From Pilaira anomala (lineage: Eukaryota; Mucoromycota; Mucoromycetes; Mucorales; Mucoraceae): a stretch of 64,000 nucleotides of DNA. Positions within the stretch are counted from its first letter, which is position 1, and each line of letters starts with the position of its first letter. The notes beneath the pieces were generated by a model. It had not been told where the DNA came from and searched no databases. It worked only from the letters and a program-made list of their open reading frames with translations. Shown here in pieces: positions 46,457 to 57,222 of the stretch. The position numbers were made by a program, and so were the translations under genes. Where the stretch lies: positions 1 through 64,000 of the forward strand of contig JAIXMQ010000068.1 in NCBI GenBank assembly GCA_025716855.1, written 5' to 3'.

Positions 46457-48262
46457 ATGTCAACATTGGGATTTTTACCAAATGACATTCTAGTTAGAAT
46501 ATTCAAAAACTTGCCCGATGAGGACATTCTAACTTGTATAATGGTTTGTAAAACATGGGAAGGCGCAGGCTATATTGCGATCAACGACAAGACAATTTCA
46601 ATTTTTTCCGAAGATAATTTAAAAGAGTTACTTCGTTTGAAAACTGATTTTACTGATTACGTTACTGGTGTCGAACTTAATCTTAACTGGCAAATGAATA
46701 CAGCATTTTTATTAGAAGCATTACAAGTAAAATTACGCAATTTAGAACGATTAACGATGAAAGAAGAATGTGAAGAAAAGGTGTATGTTTGGTTGATGTA
46801 TCAGTACTTAAAAAAACCTCTTCTATGGCAACTAAAATATATCAGCCCTCCTATCTCGTCGAAATATATCGAGTTTTACAATGCTTGTGTTTTGAATTAC
46901 ACAAATTGTTTGACGAGTTTAGAAGTTGTAGACCGCAAATATGACGGTGATTCAGAAGTAATCTACGAGCAAGAGTTTAATCGACTCGCTAAACAAGTAG
47001 GCCAATTCAAAAAGCTTGAGGAAATTATTATAGTGAAACAAGGGACTGGGCTTAGCATTGTTGCATTTGATGATCTAATCAAACCTACTTTAAAAAAGCT
47101 AACTGTAAAGCTATTCAACACTTCCTTCGTTCAACAAATTACCACAGCCGTCAATACTTCCTCTTCAACGCCACTACCTCTATTAAAGACTATACATCTA
47201 TCACTCATCCCTACTGATGACAATTCATTTCTGTATATAATGCAAAGGTTTCCTAAACCGTCTAACTTTCTACTCGATTTAAACAGCCAAAAATACCTTT
47301 TTGCGACCTCTCTGGATACGTATTGCGCAAATTATACAGCACCTGTCGTTGCTCGATTCTTGGAATACTGCTTTAAAATACCAAAGCATCATCTTATTAA
47401 GCTCTATATTCGAAACCTTATAGATGTTTTAGAACATTTACCTTCATATATGTTTATTACCCTGCAACTAGAGTACAGTGAGAGAAATATACGTGAGTCC
47501 TTTGCAGAAGCGAACGTTACTTTGAATTTTGATAAGAATGACACCACCGAAATACAAAAGAACAGTTATTTTCAATTAAAACTCAATATTTTATCTCATG
47601 TATTACACTCAAAAATAATCGAATCTTATGGAAAACATGTGAAGAGATTATGTATCGATGGTATACCTATATTGGGAGATATAGTGGGTGGCCGCTACCT
47701 TAATGAAATACTCGGACACTGTGTTCAACTCAAAACTTTATGGTTAACAAACCACAAGATTCGACAATTCGAATCAACTATGACTAAAAATAATAGCATC
47801 ATTCAACTTGTTCTTAAAAACATGGAAATTTTCAAGGAAATCTACACAGAACTGTCAACTCGACTTCCTAATTTAAGGCTTTTAAACATTCTCAACTGTC
47901 ATTATATTAAACTTAATGGGAATCGGACAAATACGAGACAAGTATTAATCGACATGCCTTACTCATCACTTGAGTTACTAAGGATTGTGTATCAAAACCT
48001 TACATCTGAAATAGAACTTCCCACTCAAACCGTTCTTTTAAAGGTTTCTACACTCGTAGGCGAACAATACTTTTGTCTCCCTGTTAACAATGGTCAAAAA
48101 GGTGAAATTACGTGTCTACCGTTAAATATGAACGCATACCAATCAATCTTGACAGATGGTCGTTGTATAAATTATATTGTACAAGTTCGATCTCTTCAAA
48201 AATTTACTTTTATGTATCATGGCTTTTCTACCGACCAACATTGTACTATTACTCTACAATAA
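46457..48262 (+). CDS. F-box protein with leucine-rich-repeat-like body
   Basis: Single exon of 601 residues. The N-terminal F-box is LGFLPNDILVRIFKNLPDED then ILTCIMVCKTWEG, which binds Skp1 in an SCF ubiquitin ligase. The rest consists of irregular leucine-rich units, e.g. GVELNLNWQMNTAFLLEALQ, LRNLERLTMKEECEEKVYVW, KRLCIDGIPILGDIVGG, LKTLWLTNHKIRQFESTM and NLRLLNILNCHYIKLNGN. These probably form the substrate-binding solenoid. Large intron-less F-box/LRR proteins are common and fast-evolving in Mucoromycota (general knowledge). The substrate is unknown. No internal stop is present, so the gene looks functional. It lies directly upstream of the Harbinger relic. Confidence 0.82.
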   Translation: MSTLGFLPNDILVRIFKNLPDEDILTCIMVCKTWEGAGYIAINDKTISIFSEDNLKELLRLKTDFTDYVTGVELNLNWQMNTAFLLEALQVKLRNLERLTMKEECEEKVYVWLMYQYLKKPLLWQLKYISPPISSKYIEFYNACVLNYTNCLTSLEVVDRKYDGDSEVIYEQEFNRLAKQVGQFKKLEEIIIVKQGTGLSIVAFDDLIKPTLKKLTVKLFNTSFVQQITTAVNTSSSTPLPLLKTIHLSLIPTDDNSFLYIMQRFPKPSNFLLDLNSQKYLFATSLDTYCANYTAPVVARFLEYCFKIPKHHLIKLYIRNLIDVLEHLPSYMFITLQLEYSERNIRESFAEANVTLNFDKNDTTEIQKNSYFQLKLNILSHVLHSKIIESYGKHVKRLCIDGIPILGDIVGGRYLNEILGHCVQLKTLWLTNHKIRQFESTMTKNNSIIQLVLKNMEIFKEIYTELSTRLPNLRLLNILNCHYIKLNGNRTNTRQVLIDMPYSSLELLRIVYQNLTSEIELPTQTVLLKVSTLVGEQYFCLPVNNGQKGEITCLPLNMNAYQSILTDGRCINYIVQVRSLQKFTFMYHGFSTDQHCTITLQ

Positions 48263-48608
48263 ACCATATTTATGTCCTATCTTTCAGTCTTCTAATCTTT
48301 GGACTTCTAGTTCAGTAAAACCTCATTCCTGTTGGTTGTGGAGACACATATAACCAAAAAATTTAGACCATCCCGACTGGTAAGGAAGCTTTTCTTTTGA
48401 TTCGTTTCTATATATAGAGGCTTTGCTATAAAATAAAATTTTGATACCGGATTCTGGGTTTTCATTTTCATTTTTTGAAATAAATTTCTTTTACTCTTTA
48501 CTTACATATTAATAATTACATAATATGTTTAACTATATGAAAATGGAATTCTTATATGAACAAAATCTGGTACAAAGAGTTCGAAGAACATTATACTGAA
48601 GATAAAGT
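48263..48608. other. Region between F-box gene and Harbinger transposase
   Basis: AT-rich 346 bp. I looked here and at 50662-50900 for terminal inverted repeats and 3-bp TWA target duplications of the Harbinger element and could not identify a convincing pair by eye. Confidence 0.4.
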
Positions 48609-49729
48609 TTGAGCTCTTTGGACTTCAACACCTGTATGAATCACTTTGATTTTTCATATCAGCAGATCGATCGAATCACCGTGGCAAGTGGTTTAAACGA
48701 ATACTACACATTTGGAGGGAAGACAGTTTCCCGTAACCATGGTTTTGCCAAGGTTGCTCACAAGCTCAGTCTCCCTCGACTACTGAGAGACATGGCTGCT
48801 ACTTTTTGTATTTATGAAAGTAATTGCTCAAGAGCCATGATTGGAAAGAAAATAGTTATTTTTTCCCAGTTTCAATGGGAAATACAATTCCACGGGGAGC
48901 AGTTCAGCCCTGCGAGTCTAAAAAGGTTCTCTAAGGCAATTTCAGATAAAGTTTTCTACTCCTCGAACATTGTAGGGCTTATTGATGGAACTCTACAAAA
49001 GGTTCAAAAACCTTACGGTGATGACTGATTGCAGCGTAGACTGTTTAACGGCTGGAAATGGTTCCATTGCTTGAAACACCAGGCTATCGTCACCCCCAAT
49101 GGCATTAAAAGTTACAAAATGGGAACATATACTGGCCTTAGACATGACAAGTGGGCGTATAGACGCTCCAAGGTTGGTGAGAGGTTAAGAAAGTACTTGA
49201 TCATTACTCCTTTCCCGTCACTTGAATGCTATACCATTTATGGTGGCCCAGCCTACAATTTCCCTACAGCTCAGAAAGCCTGTTTTGTCCGTTTGATAAA
49301 AATAACAATGGTACGCATGTATTTAAGTTGAAAATAAGAAATTTATTATGCAAATATGTAACTCTTTTTTTATATATATATAACATAAACAGGACTGTAA
49401 TGCAAGTATGTCCAAGGTACGTATTAGTGTTGAATGGGAATTTGCAGAGGTAACTACGAAAGTACGTTTTATACTTCAAAACAGACCATATGATGAATGT
49501 ACAACAGAATACCCCTTCCAGGGCTTATATTCTTTCGACTGTGTTTAAAGACATGGTCCATTGTGCTCGTGGTAGTTCCGGCACTGGGACTTGCTTTGGC
49601 CTGCGTCTTCCTGTCCTTGAGGATTATATTCGTGGTTTACGACGTGATAAAATCGAAGGAGAAGATCGAACCCTTAAAGAAGGTATATATGATATTGAAG
49701 GTTTTTTGTCAGATGATGAAGATGATTAG
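48609..49729 (+). pseudogene. Harbinger DDE transposase (disrupted)
   Basis: The protein order matches the DDE_Tnp_4 family. An N-terminal helical part (RLLRDMAATFCIYESNCSRA) precedes the first Asp in VGLIDGTLQKVQ. LFNGWKWFHCLKHQAIVTPN and the second Asp in TGLRHDKWAYR follow, then IYGGPAYNFP and, after an 82-bp intron (49311-49392), the Glu in SKVRISVEWEFAEVTTK. The C-terminal part is RAYILSTVFKDMVHCA followed by an acidic tail. Two breaks are visible: an in-frame TGA at 49026-49028 directly after KPYGDD, and a one-base frame change near 49462, after which the family-like sequence continues in another frame. The first ATG is at 48636; the family normally has a longer N-terminus, so the 5' end may be missing. 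I do not reconstruct the intact frame. Confidence 0.82.
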
Positions 49730-49797
49730 AGTGAATAAAAAAGCAGCATAATTTTATAATTTCATTTTATTTTTATTTTTATTTATTTATTTATCTT

Positions 49798-50661
49798 TTA
49801 TAGACGAGCAGAATCACATTTTATTTCTTCCAAAAGGTCTATCATTTGTTTGAAAAGAGCAAGCATTTCTTGCTGAAATGTCTGCTGGGACCTCCAAATC
49901 TCCTTTTTGTTAAGTGGGAAGAATCCTGAGTGGCCAAAGGTTGCCTTGGTAAGTTCTCCTCCATCTTCTCAATCATTATTGACGGTTCTTCCATACTCGT
50001 ACTCTTACCATTATCCTTATTTTTTTTTTGAACGGGTGCATTAGCATGGCTCGATTCAAGTACGCTCGTCTCTAACGCTTGTTCTAGTTCTTCTTACTCC
50101 TTTTCTTCCTTGGTAAAAGCCTTGAAATCATCGTCCTATAATATATATGTACTAATTAGTGTATAGATCTTCAAAACGTTACGATAAAAAATTGTTATAG
50201 TATACTGTACCCTTTCTATAGCCACCTTCGCGGCCTCTTCAATAGGAGTCAAAATCTTTTCACCCAGACCGGTGTGTTTTGATATGTTTATCTCTTTTAA
50301 TGAATCTCTGTACTGATGTAATAATGCATCTTGCTTTTTTTTTAACAGCGTCATATTTCAACTTGTTTTCGCCGGGAGCTTTATTAACCAAGTCGATAAT
50401 TTCGTCCCATGCTTCTTGTTTGCGACCATGTTTAACAGCAGAAGGAAAAATACGAGCATACGCCTGTAATAACGCTATCAGTCTTTCGTCCGACCAGTGA
50501 CCATAGCCTGATTGATCAACTTGGAAACAAGTATGTATCTCGGCTAAATTGTCCTTCTTCTTGATTATAATAGATAACTGGTCGAACAAAATTATTGACA
50601 CGAAATTTTTTTTTGATGAAGCCTTGCCAGTGTCGCTGGGATTATTTATTTTGGGGGCCAT
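49798..50661 (-). pseudogene. Harbinger-associated Myb/SANT-like DNA-binding protein (disrupted)
   Basis: Reverse-strand frame starting MAPKINNPSDTGKAS contains a trihelix/Myb-like stretch GHWSDERLIALLQAYARIFP then EAWDEIIDLVNKAP, the DNA-binding partner protein of Harbinger elements. At a run of nine A on the coding strand (T at 50335-50343) the frame shifts; the family-like sequence (YRDSLKEINISKHTGLGEKI) carries on in another frame. An in-frame TAA occurs at 50094-50096 and a second frame change near 49914-49918, after which a coiled-coil end (FQQEMLALFKQMIDLLEEIK) reads to a stop at 49798. Three lesions in a short gene argue for decay. The two homopolymer ones could also be sequencing errors. 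Confidence 0.72.
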
Positions 50662-50878
50662 TTTAAATAAATTAAGAGAAGAAAGTTTAATTTATACTTG
50701 CTGTCAAAAAATATGGTTTGAACTGAGGTACTTTGTTTGTTTGAATACGATATTAAAGTATGGTACCATAAATATATTTCCTAACATTTATTCTGCGTTC
50801 TGTCTGTTATATTAGAGCAATTGAAGCTTAAAAAGTGCATTTATTGCTGTTATACTTTCATCTGACTGTGTTTATTTT

Positions 50879-51064
50879 TTAAAGAGTCAAATTTCGACAT
50901 ATTGTAAATTTTGATTTTTTTTGACTATTTTTGACCACAGCATCCGTTTCTTGGAATCCCACCTTCAATAACGAACGCTTCTTTTTCATAGCCTTATATT
51001 TCAGTGTAGTTCTTTTGACCTTTTGAAACCCTTTTATAAACTTGGTACTAAACTCCTTATTCAT
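50879..51064 (-). CDS. Possible small basic protein, unrecognised
   Basis: A 61-codon reverse-strand frame, MNKEFSTKFIKGFQKVKRTT to FTICRNLTL, is lysine/arginine-rich with a KKKRSLLK nuclear-signal-like patch. It sits between the Harbinger relic and the 3' end of PDS5 (51187). It has an ATG and a stop but no known family. It may belong to the transposon, be an independent small gene, or be chance; the basic composition partly follows from A-rich sequence. Confidence 0.25.
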   Translation of the reverse strand: MNKEFSTKFIKGFQKVKRTTLKYKAMKKKRSLLKVGFQETDAVVKNSQKKSKFTICRNLTL

Positions 51065-51186
51065 TGTTCAATGAGGAGGAATGAAAAAAATAATGTGTAT
51101 AACTGTATTTTTTATTTTTATTTTTTAATCAGCGCTTTGGCAGAGTGACAACAGGTGTAAAAAAAAAAGAAGCCATTTGTTGTGTT

Positions 51187-53398
51187 CTAAACCTTTGTTC
51201 TCTTATTTGCTCCGGAGATGCTTGATCTTGATCTCTAAAAAAATATGTATATATATTAGCCATTTGTTTTACACAAGTTTATAGTACATTATATGAACCT
51301 TTTCTCCTGATTTATGATCTTTTTCAAGTCGTTCAAGGTATTCAATTGGTAAGTAGTTCTTTTTTATATTTTCTGTTTGAATTGTACCAGAAGGTAAACT
51401 ACGGTACAGTCTGCTAGAATGAAGCGATGCATGACCTTCATACGCAACTAAAGACCAAGAGGCTTCTTTACATTTTCTCTTGATAATTGCACAAGCTAAA
51501 TCACTCAACACATATGAGTTCTAAAAAAGATAAACGTATAAATTTAAACAGAAACAAAACGAGGCAAAAAACAGTACACTTACTTCACTTAATTCTGGAG
51601 ATACCATATCTTGTGACAACTTGATATTTTGAAGAATATAATAAAAGAAAGATACATTTTCAGCATTAGCTACACAACTAAGATAGAAACGAATATACTG
51701 CGAAGAGATATCTAAATCCTCGGAAGCTAAAGAGTGATCCGGATGATGAGCCAAGATGTGAATGAGTCGTACGAGAGAAGCATCTAAAACAGAAGATTCA
51801 CCTTGTTTCACTGTCATGGTGGAAAGACGCTTTTGAATAAAACTCTTGATTTGCTTCAATAATACTTCTTCAGGTTCGTGAGCACAAAGGAAGAGTAAAG
51901 CATAGTAGCGAGGATGGATTTGTTCAGTTTGAAGCCCCTTCATAAGCGATTCCGCAAATTCAGCACGAACATAAAAGCATGTGTCTTGTACAGTCAGGCC
52001 CAATCTTTCAAATTTTGGTACTGTCAATTCATTCATATATTTGGCAAAAGTTGTAAGTGAAACAATTGATTGTGATCCTCCAAGACGAAGATGGGAAGTT
52101 TCAGCAACACTAAAAAAGAAAATTTTCAAAATTTGAGTTATACAATTATAGCGTATTTGTAATAAACACTTTACCAAGTACCATCAGTCATAGCTGCATC
52201 AGAAGATCTTTCCAACAGATCCCAGAGAATAGAGAATATTCTATGTACAATATATTCCTCAGGTTCTGCCTCTTCTTTACAAGCGGTCAAGTAGTTTACC
52301 AATAAACGAACACCAATTAATTTTTGTTTGGATAATTCAGGCAAATCCTCGTAAGGACACCAATCATGGTTTTCGTCATCGGGCTGTTTTTTAAAAAAAA
52401 ATTGTCAATAATCAAGTAAGGAACATATAGCTTCCCCCCCCCCCCATCACTTACTACTTCAGTTTCAGCTTGCAAAAGTGACGTTTCAATAAATTCAATT
52501 GTTCCATCTATGGAAGGTGTTATAAGATTATGTGAATACAAAGCGAATTGTGAAAGTGCAGTAAGATTGGCAGTCAAGTTAGATGATCTTAATAATAATT
52601 CGTCACACATGTTAGAGGCTAAATCAGCAAGCACAACTTCAGAATTTTTCATGTTACTTAAAGCAATAGCGGCGTATTCAATTTCAGTAACACTGCCATT
52701 AGCAACATAGGTCATTAATCGCTCAACTACATCACTGAAAAAAAAAAAAGAAAACGGTTAGGTATAGTTTATGTAAGGAAAAAAGCAATGAAACATACGG
52801 TTTATAGGTCATAGAACCGTTATTGGCTTTACTGATTTCGGCAAGAATTTCAAGACTTTCTTCAGCTATTTAGAATGGTATGTGTCAGAAAAAAAAAGGT
52901 AATAATATCAATGTCTCAAGTTTACCATTACTATCATTATCGTTCATAATTTCTTGAAGAATATCCTTCATATAAGTACTGTACATGGTAGGAAAAGTAG
53001 TAGAAATTTCCTTCAACAACTCGCGAGCAATAACAGCTTTTTGAGTGGAAGCAGTACGTCTTCTTCCTTTAGCAATTTTAGATAACTTTAATAATTGAGG
53101 AACATTCGTCTTGTTAACAATAAGCGAGCAAGCTCTGTTGAGCAAAGCTTGGAAAATTTCTACGTTAGCTGATTGATCTTCATTCAAGTTTGTCAGCAAT
53201 TTATTCTAAAAGACAAAAATTTAGACATTTTTCTACTATCTTTTTTGAATGGCTATCAAAACTTACTTTGGCAACACAGACGCGCTTATAATCACGATCA
53301 AGATCAATAGATGTTTTGAGGAGTTTAATATCTCTATCGCTTTTTCTGTTAAGAAAAGATCTAAGAGCATTTAAAGTTCTAGCCTTATCCGGGAAATA

Positions 53399-53432
<34 letters not shown>

Positions 53433-54903
53433 TAAAATGTCAGTATATGTCTATAACGTTATCTTATATTTTTTACTGCATTTTACCGGCGATATATTTC
53501 ATAAATTCGTCTGCCTTTGCAATTTCGTGTTCACTTTGGTTATTATTCACTCGCTAAATAATTGCATAAATATTTGATATTGAAGTATTGTTTTCATTAT
53601 GATTCTTACATGATCTTCACATAATTTAACAAATTGGTTCATATTTTCATTGAAAGACTTTTGTTTTCTAATAAGTGCAGTAAATGCGAGTCTTTGTTTG
53701 GGTTCCAAAGATTCGACAATCGTGATAAGTCTTTCGGTTCTTTCTACATCATTATCAAGTTCGGGGAAAATATATTTTTGAAGCGTGTTTTCTAAATTCA
53801 TTCTAGATGTGTACATAAAAAGCGTTTAATATAACAAACATTAACAAAGAAGCGAAACTTACGTAACAGATAAATCGCCAACATAGAGACGATTGAAAAC
53901 TGTATCAGGAATCCAGCCAACTTTTTCAATAGACAACTTATCGTTCGCTTTAATACGATCAAAGCAACTTTGATAGATGGAACCAATAGTATTCATTGCT
54001 ACAGCACGAACCAAACTCTTCTTATCTTTAGTTCTTTCTGCAATCGCTTTCAAAAGATCTTTATCCATTGCCTTTAAATCACTTTCCATCTCTATTTCTC
54101 CTGCAACTTTACAAGCAGTAGCTCGCACTTTATCATCAGGATCAGATAATTTCTCTTTAAAACATTCTAAAATATATAAGAAAAAAAAAACTTAATAATT
54201 TATAAACATATCTATAGAGGATACAAATTTTGCTTACCAGTTAACTCAGGTACAGATTCATGATGATTTTTATAGATATCAACACACATTTCTAACCACT
54301 TGACACGGACGGGAACAGCTTTGTCGTCGCGTCTACCAAGCCAAGTCTTCCAGATAGCAGGATACTTTTCAGCAACTGTTGAGGTTTGATCAGCAAACAT
54401 TTGTCCCATAGTTTCAGTAGCCAATTGACGAATATTCAATTGATCAACCTTCATCTCTTCTTGCAAGAGGGGTAAGACGTTCAACAATAATTCAGGAGCG
54501 GCAGCATTAATCTTGAGAATCAAACCATGAGTCTTTTTTACTTCTTCAAACTCATCTGTTGAATTCTCGTTATTACCACTAACTGAAATTAATGCATCAG
54601 AAAAGTATTGACATACTCTTCTTTGTAAAATGTTTGGACAGGTGTAACAAATGTCCAATGCCATCAAATAGGCAGGGTTGGTGGATCCCTTCGTATAATA
54701 AGAAAATACTATCAGAAAAAGGAGGTATAACACTTTTTTTTTTTTCTTTGCATATTTCTTATATTACCTTTTCAAACTTATCAAATTGCTCTAAAATAAG
54801 TTCTGTTAATTCTGGGCCTAAAATACGCACATCCTCAATCAACTGAATCAATACGTCTGTCATACAAAGTTCTACGTTTCTAGCTAAAGTTGCTCTACAA
54901 TAT

Positions 54904-54948
<45 letters not shown>

Positions 54949-55626
54949 AGTTTTCTTGCTATTGCTCTCCCTCTTCCTTTAAAAAAACACTTTGTTATTT
55001 ACTTTTCGGTAACCTTGAAGAAGTTTTCAATCATGGGAAGTACAAGTTCATCAGCATTATCCATCTCGTTTAATAAAAGAAAAGTCTTTACAGATTGTAA
55101 GTTTTCTAAAAGATAAAAATGATATTGGAAATCAGGTGTTTCAGTTCCAAACTGAGAAAGCTGGTCGACGAACAAGGTAAAAATACTCTATAAAGGAACA
55201 TTAGTTCGTTTGAAATCAGTTTCTCTCTTTTTTTTTTTCTACCCTAAGTTGATCCATAGTGTAAGGACAAGTAGGTGCGTGTAAACGAATAATATCAGCG
55301 AGACAACAAGCAACTAAGGCCCTGATGGTCTTGTTGTTATTTTTTATTAATTGTTTGTGAACAAGTTCTTCAGACACTGTAGCAAGTGAGTCCTGTTCAA
55401 CATTTTGATCCAACTCTTTCAATTTTTCGTGTAAATTCTATATAGTCTATTAAAAACAAAAGACAAAATAGCTTTTTTTTTTTTTCTTTACCTTTAACAA
55501 AGCAGTTAACTCGCCTACTTTAAGAGGTTTAGAGGTACGAACAAGTGATTGAGAAAAGGTAAGAGAAGAAGGTTGAGATTCAGGAAACTCAGTAGCTTGA
55601 GAATCCATAGGTTCGTCAATATCCAT
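51187..55626 (-). CDS. PDS5: Sister chromatid cohesion protein PDS5
   Basis: About 15 exons on the reverse strand give roughly 1,200 residues of HEAT-type repeats. The N-terminus is MDIDEPMDSQATEFPESQPS; then LVACCLADIIRLHAPTCPYT, the most characteristic PDS5 motif, is followed by IFTLFVDQLSQF, FFKVTEKRATLARNVELCMTD, GPELTELILEQFDKF, NPAYLMALDICYTCPNILQR, IRQLATETMGQMFAD, DKVRATACKVAGEIE, RNVELCMTD-like helices, and IELLERSSDAAMTDG near the C-terminal part. The last exon ends in a short basic tail (RSRSSISGANKRTKV). PDS5 binds cohesin through Scc1 and recruits Wapl and the acetyltransferase Eco1 in the nucleus, controlling cohesion and release. Several introns hold very long homopolymers: T30 at 53402-53431 and A39 at 54908-54946. 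Individual small exon junctions are approximate. It is divergent with the MGR3-like gene (241 bp). Confidence 0.88.
53402..53431. repeat. Homopolymer T30 in a PDS5 intron
   Basis: Thirty consecutive T on the plus strand inside an intron, just next to the exon beginning YFPDKARTLNALRSF. Confidence 0.95.
54908..54946. repeat. Homopolymer A39 in a PDS5 intron
   Basis: About 39 consecutive A on the plus strand, the longest homopolymer in the window. On the transcribed strand it is a T tract near the 3' splice site before RATLARNVE. Confidence 0.95.
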
Positions 55627-55867
55627 ATTAAAGAAAGTTTTTTTTTTTTTCAAAAAGAAAAAATAAAAAAATAAAATAGCGCGTTGAGCTTCTAATAAAA
55701 ACGCGTTCGTGAAGGGGCAAGGGAAAAAGGATCTGTAAAGAGAAAGCCTCAATAGTCACATTCGCCCTTTCAAAATAGACATTGTTGATGAAAGAAAAAA
55801 AAAAAAAAGTATGTAAAGCACTTTATTTTCCAGGGTTACAAACAAATACAAAAAAAAAAAAAAAAAA

Positions 55868-56998
55868 ATGTCATTAGCAAGAATCGCAAACACATTTCGT
55901 TTAACGATCCCAAAGCAAACTTTAAGACCATGTCTCAATAAACGATTCCTTTCGACCAACCGAACCTTTATCACCAGACAACAACAAAAAGACCCTAACT
56001 TTTCTACGAACCCTTATAATGAAGCCATGAATAATGTAAAAGCACAAGCGAAACTGGTAGCAAAAATGACTGGATATACAATCTTATCCATGTCTACAGC
56101 TATTGCCTTTGTTTGGCAAGCATCTCACTGGTATATCGAATACGTGATGCATTCAACACCCTCTGAACTCGGATATCAAGCTCGTAACTTACTTCATGGT
56201 GCATATATCCGAGAATCCATCGCACCAGATTATGAAGTAGCTTCATTTTATGTTCGAAAAGCACTTCGTATCGCACTTGAAGAAAAGAAACTTGATGAAA
56301 GTTCCGATACTGTAATTGAACTTCGACTTCGTTTAGCACACGACGAAGCACACGCTGGCAACTTATTAGATGCCATTACAGAATATACCAGAGCCTGGAA
56401 ACTTTTATTGGATAAAAAACAAGATACCATTTTACTTGTAGAGACTGCAAAACATATTGGTGATTTATATTTACGTATTGGTGATTTTGGGCATGCAGAA
56501 GAATTTTTGGCTTGGTCACTTCATAACTTGAAGGAAAGAGACACATTATTACAATCCAAGATCACATTAACTTTAGCTAGTTTGTATGCTATGCAACGTA
56601 ACTTTAAATTGGCCTTACCTTTATTATCACAAACTTTAAAAACTGTGCCTGAAGAGGCCGTGTGTTTAAAGGCTATTGCTCAAAATCAATTATCTGAATC
56701 CATGTTTGGCTTAGGCAAATTAGATGAATCCATGGGTTGGGCTCAAGCTGCTTTAGAATCATGTGCAAAGGATGTGAAAGATCAAGACTGTTTAGAATGT
56801 GGTGGTGTTGCTTCAAATAACTTGGGTAGATTATTAGAATTAAAAGGTGAATTTGAAAAGGCTTTGGATCATTATAACCAAGCTGTAACTTATTCCTTGT
56901 CGGTCCGTGATAGTGATAGTCATGCCAGATATGTGCTTAACGCTGAAAGATTAAAAGATATTTTAGCTGTAAAGCAATTAGAAGAACAGAAAAAATAA
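55868..56998 (+). CDS. Mitochondrial inner-membrane TPR protein (MGR3-like)
   Basis: Single exon, 376 residues. The N-terminus MSLARIANTFRLTIPKQTLR followed by PCLNKRFLSTNRTFITR is a typical mitochondrial presequence (Arg/Ser-rich, no acids). A membrane helix follows (MTGYTILSMSTAIAFVWQAS, residues ~67-86). The rest is TPR-like: ASFYVRKALRIALEEKKLDE, VETAKHIGDLYLRIGDFGHA, ASLYAMQRNFKLALPLLSQT, SNNLGRLLELKGEFEKALDH. Yeast Mgr3 has this layout and presents substrates to the i-AAA protease Yme1 in the inner membrane. Animal TTC19 is similar in plan. I prefer MGR3-like because of the presequence plus one TM plus TPRs and the C..C pair (DCLECGG). The ATG at 55868 lies right behind a run of A, with no long leader. 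Confidence 0.75.
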   Translation: MSLARIANTFRLTIPKQTLRPCLNKRFLSTNRTFITRQQQKDPNFSTNPYNEAMNNVKAQAKLVAKMTGYTILSMSTAIAFVWQASHWYIEYVMHSTPSELGYQARNLLHGAYIRESIAPDYEVASFYVRKALRIALEEKKLDESSDTVIELRLRLAHDEAHAGNLLDAITEYTRAWKLLLDKKQDTILLVETAKHIGDLYLRIGDFGHAEEFLAWSLHNLKERDTLLQSKITLTLASLYAMQRNFKLALPLLSQTLKTVPEEAVCLKAIAQNQLSESMFGLGKLDESMGWAQAALESCAKDVKDQDCLECGGVASNNLGRLLELKGEFEKALDHYNQAVTYSLSVRDSDSHARYVLNAERLKDILAVKQLEEQKK

Positions 56999-57222
56999 AA
57001 TAATTTGTTTTAATCAAAGAAACATAACATAGGCTTAAGGTTATTTTTTTTTTGGGGGGGGGGGGGGAGAGAGGAATTTTTTTTTTTTTTTTGTTGGGAA
57101 AAAAGGAAGATTCTTTTGGAGCATAGACTGAGAAAAGGACTGAATAAATTATAAAAAAATTGCTGGAGAAGGGTATAAATATGTACAAGAGGTATATAGT
57201 AAATGTTGGTATTGTTTTTTTT

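Larger units (their letters stand above)
48609..50661. mobile_element. Degraded PIF/Harbinger-type DNA transposon
   Basis: A plus-strand DDE transposase and a convergent minus-strand Myb/SANT-like gene lie 68 bp apart, the two-gene organisation typical of PIF/Harbinger elements. Both frames are interrupted (nonsense and indels), so the copy is most likely inactive. The ends could not be located; true element limits are probably wider by some hundreds of bases on both sides. Confidence 0.8.

Noticed and set aside
48301..48335. CAGTAAAACCTC as a possible transposon terminal repeat next to the Harbinger relic.
   Set aside because: It resembles pogo/Tigger ends but no inverted partner was found on the right side (50662-51100), and Harbinger ends differ.
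56100..56430. Minus-strand frames within the MGR3-like gene.
   Set aside because: Antisense shadows of a single-exon gene with clear presequence and TPRs on the plus strand.
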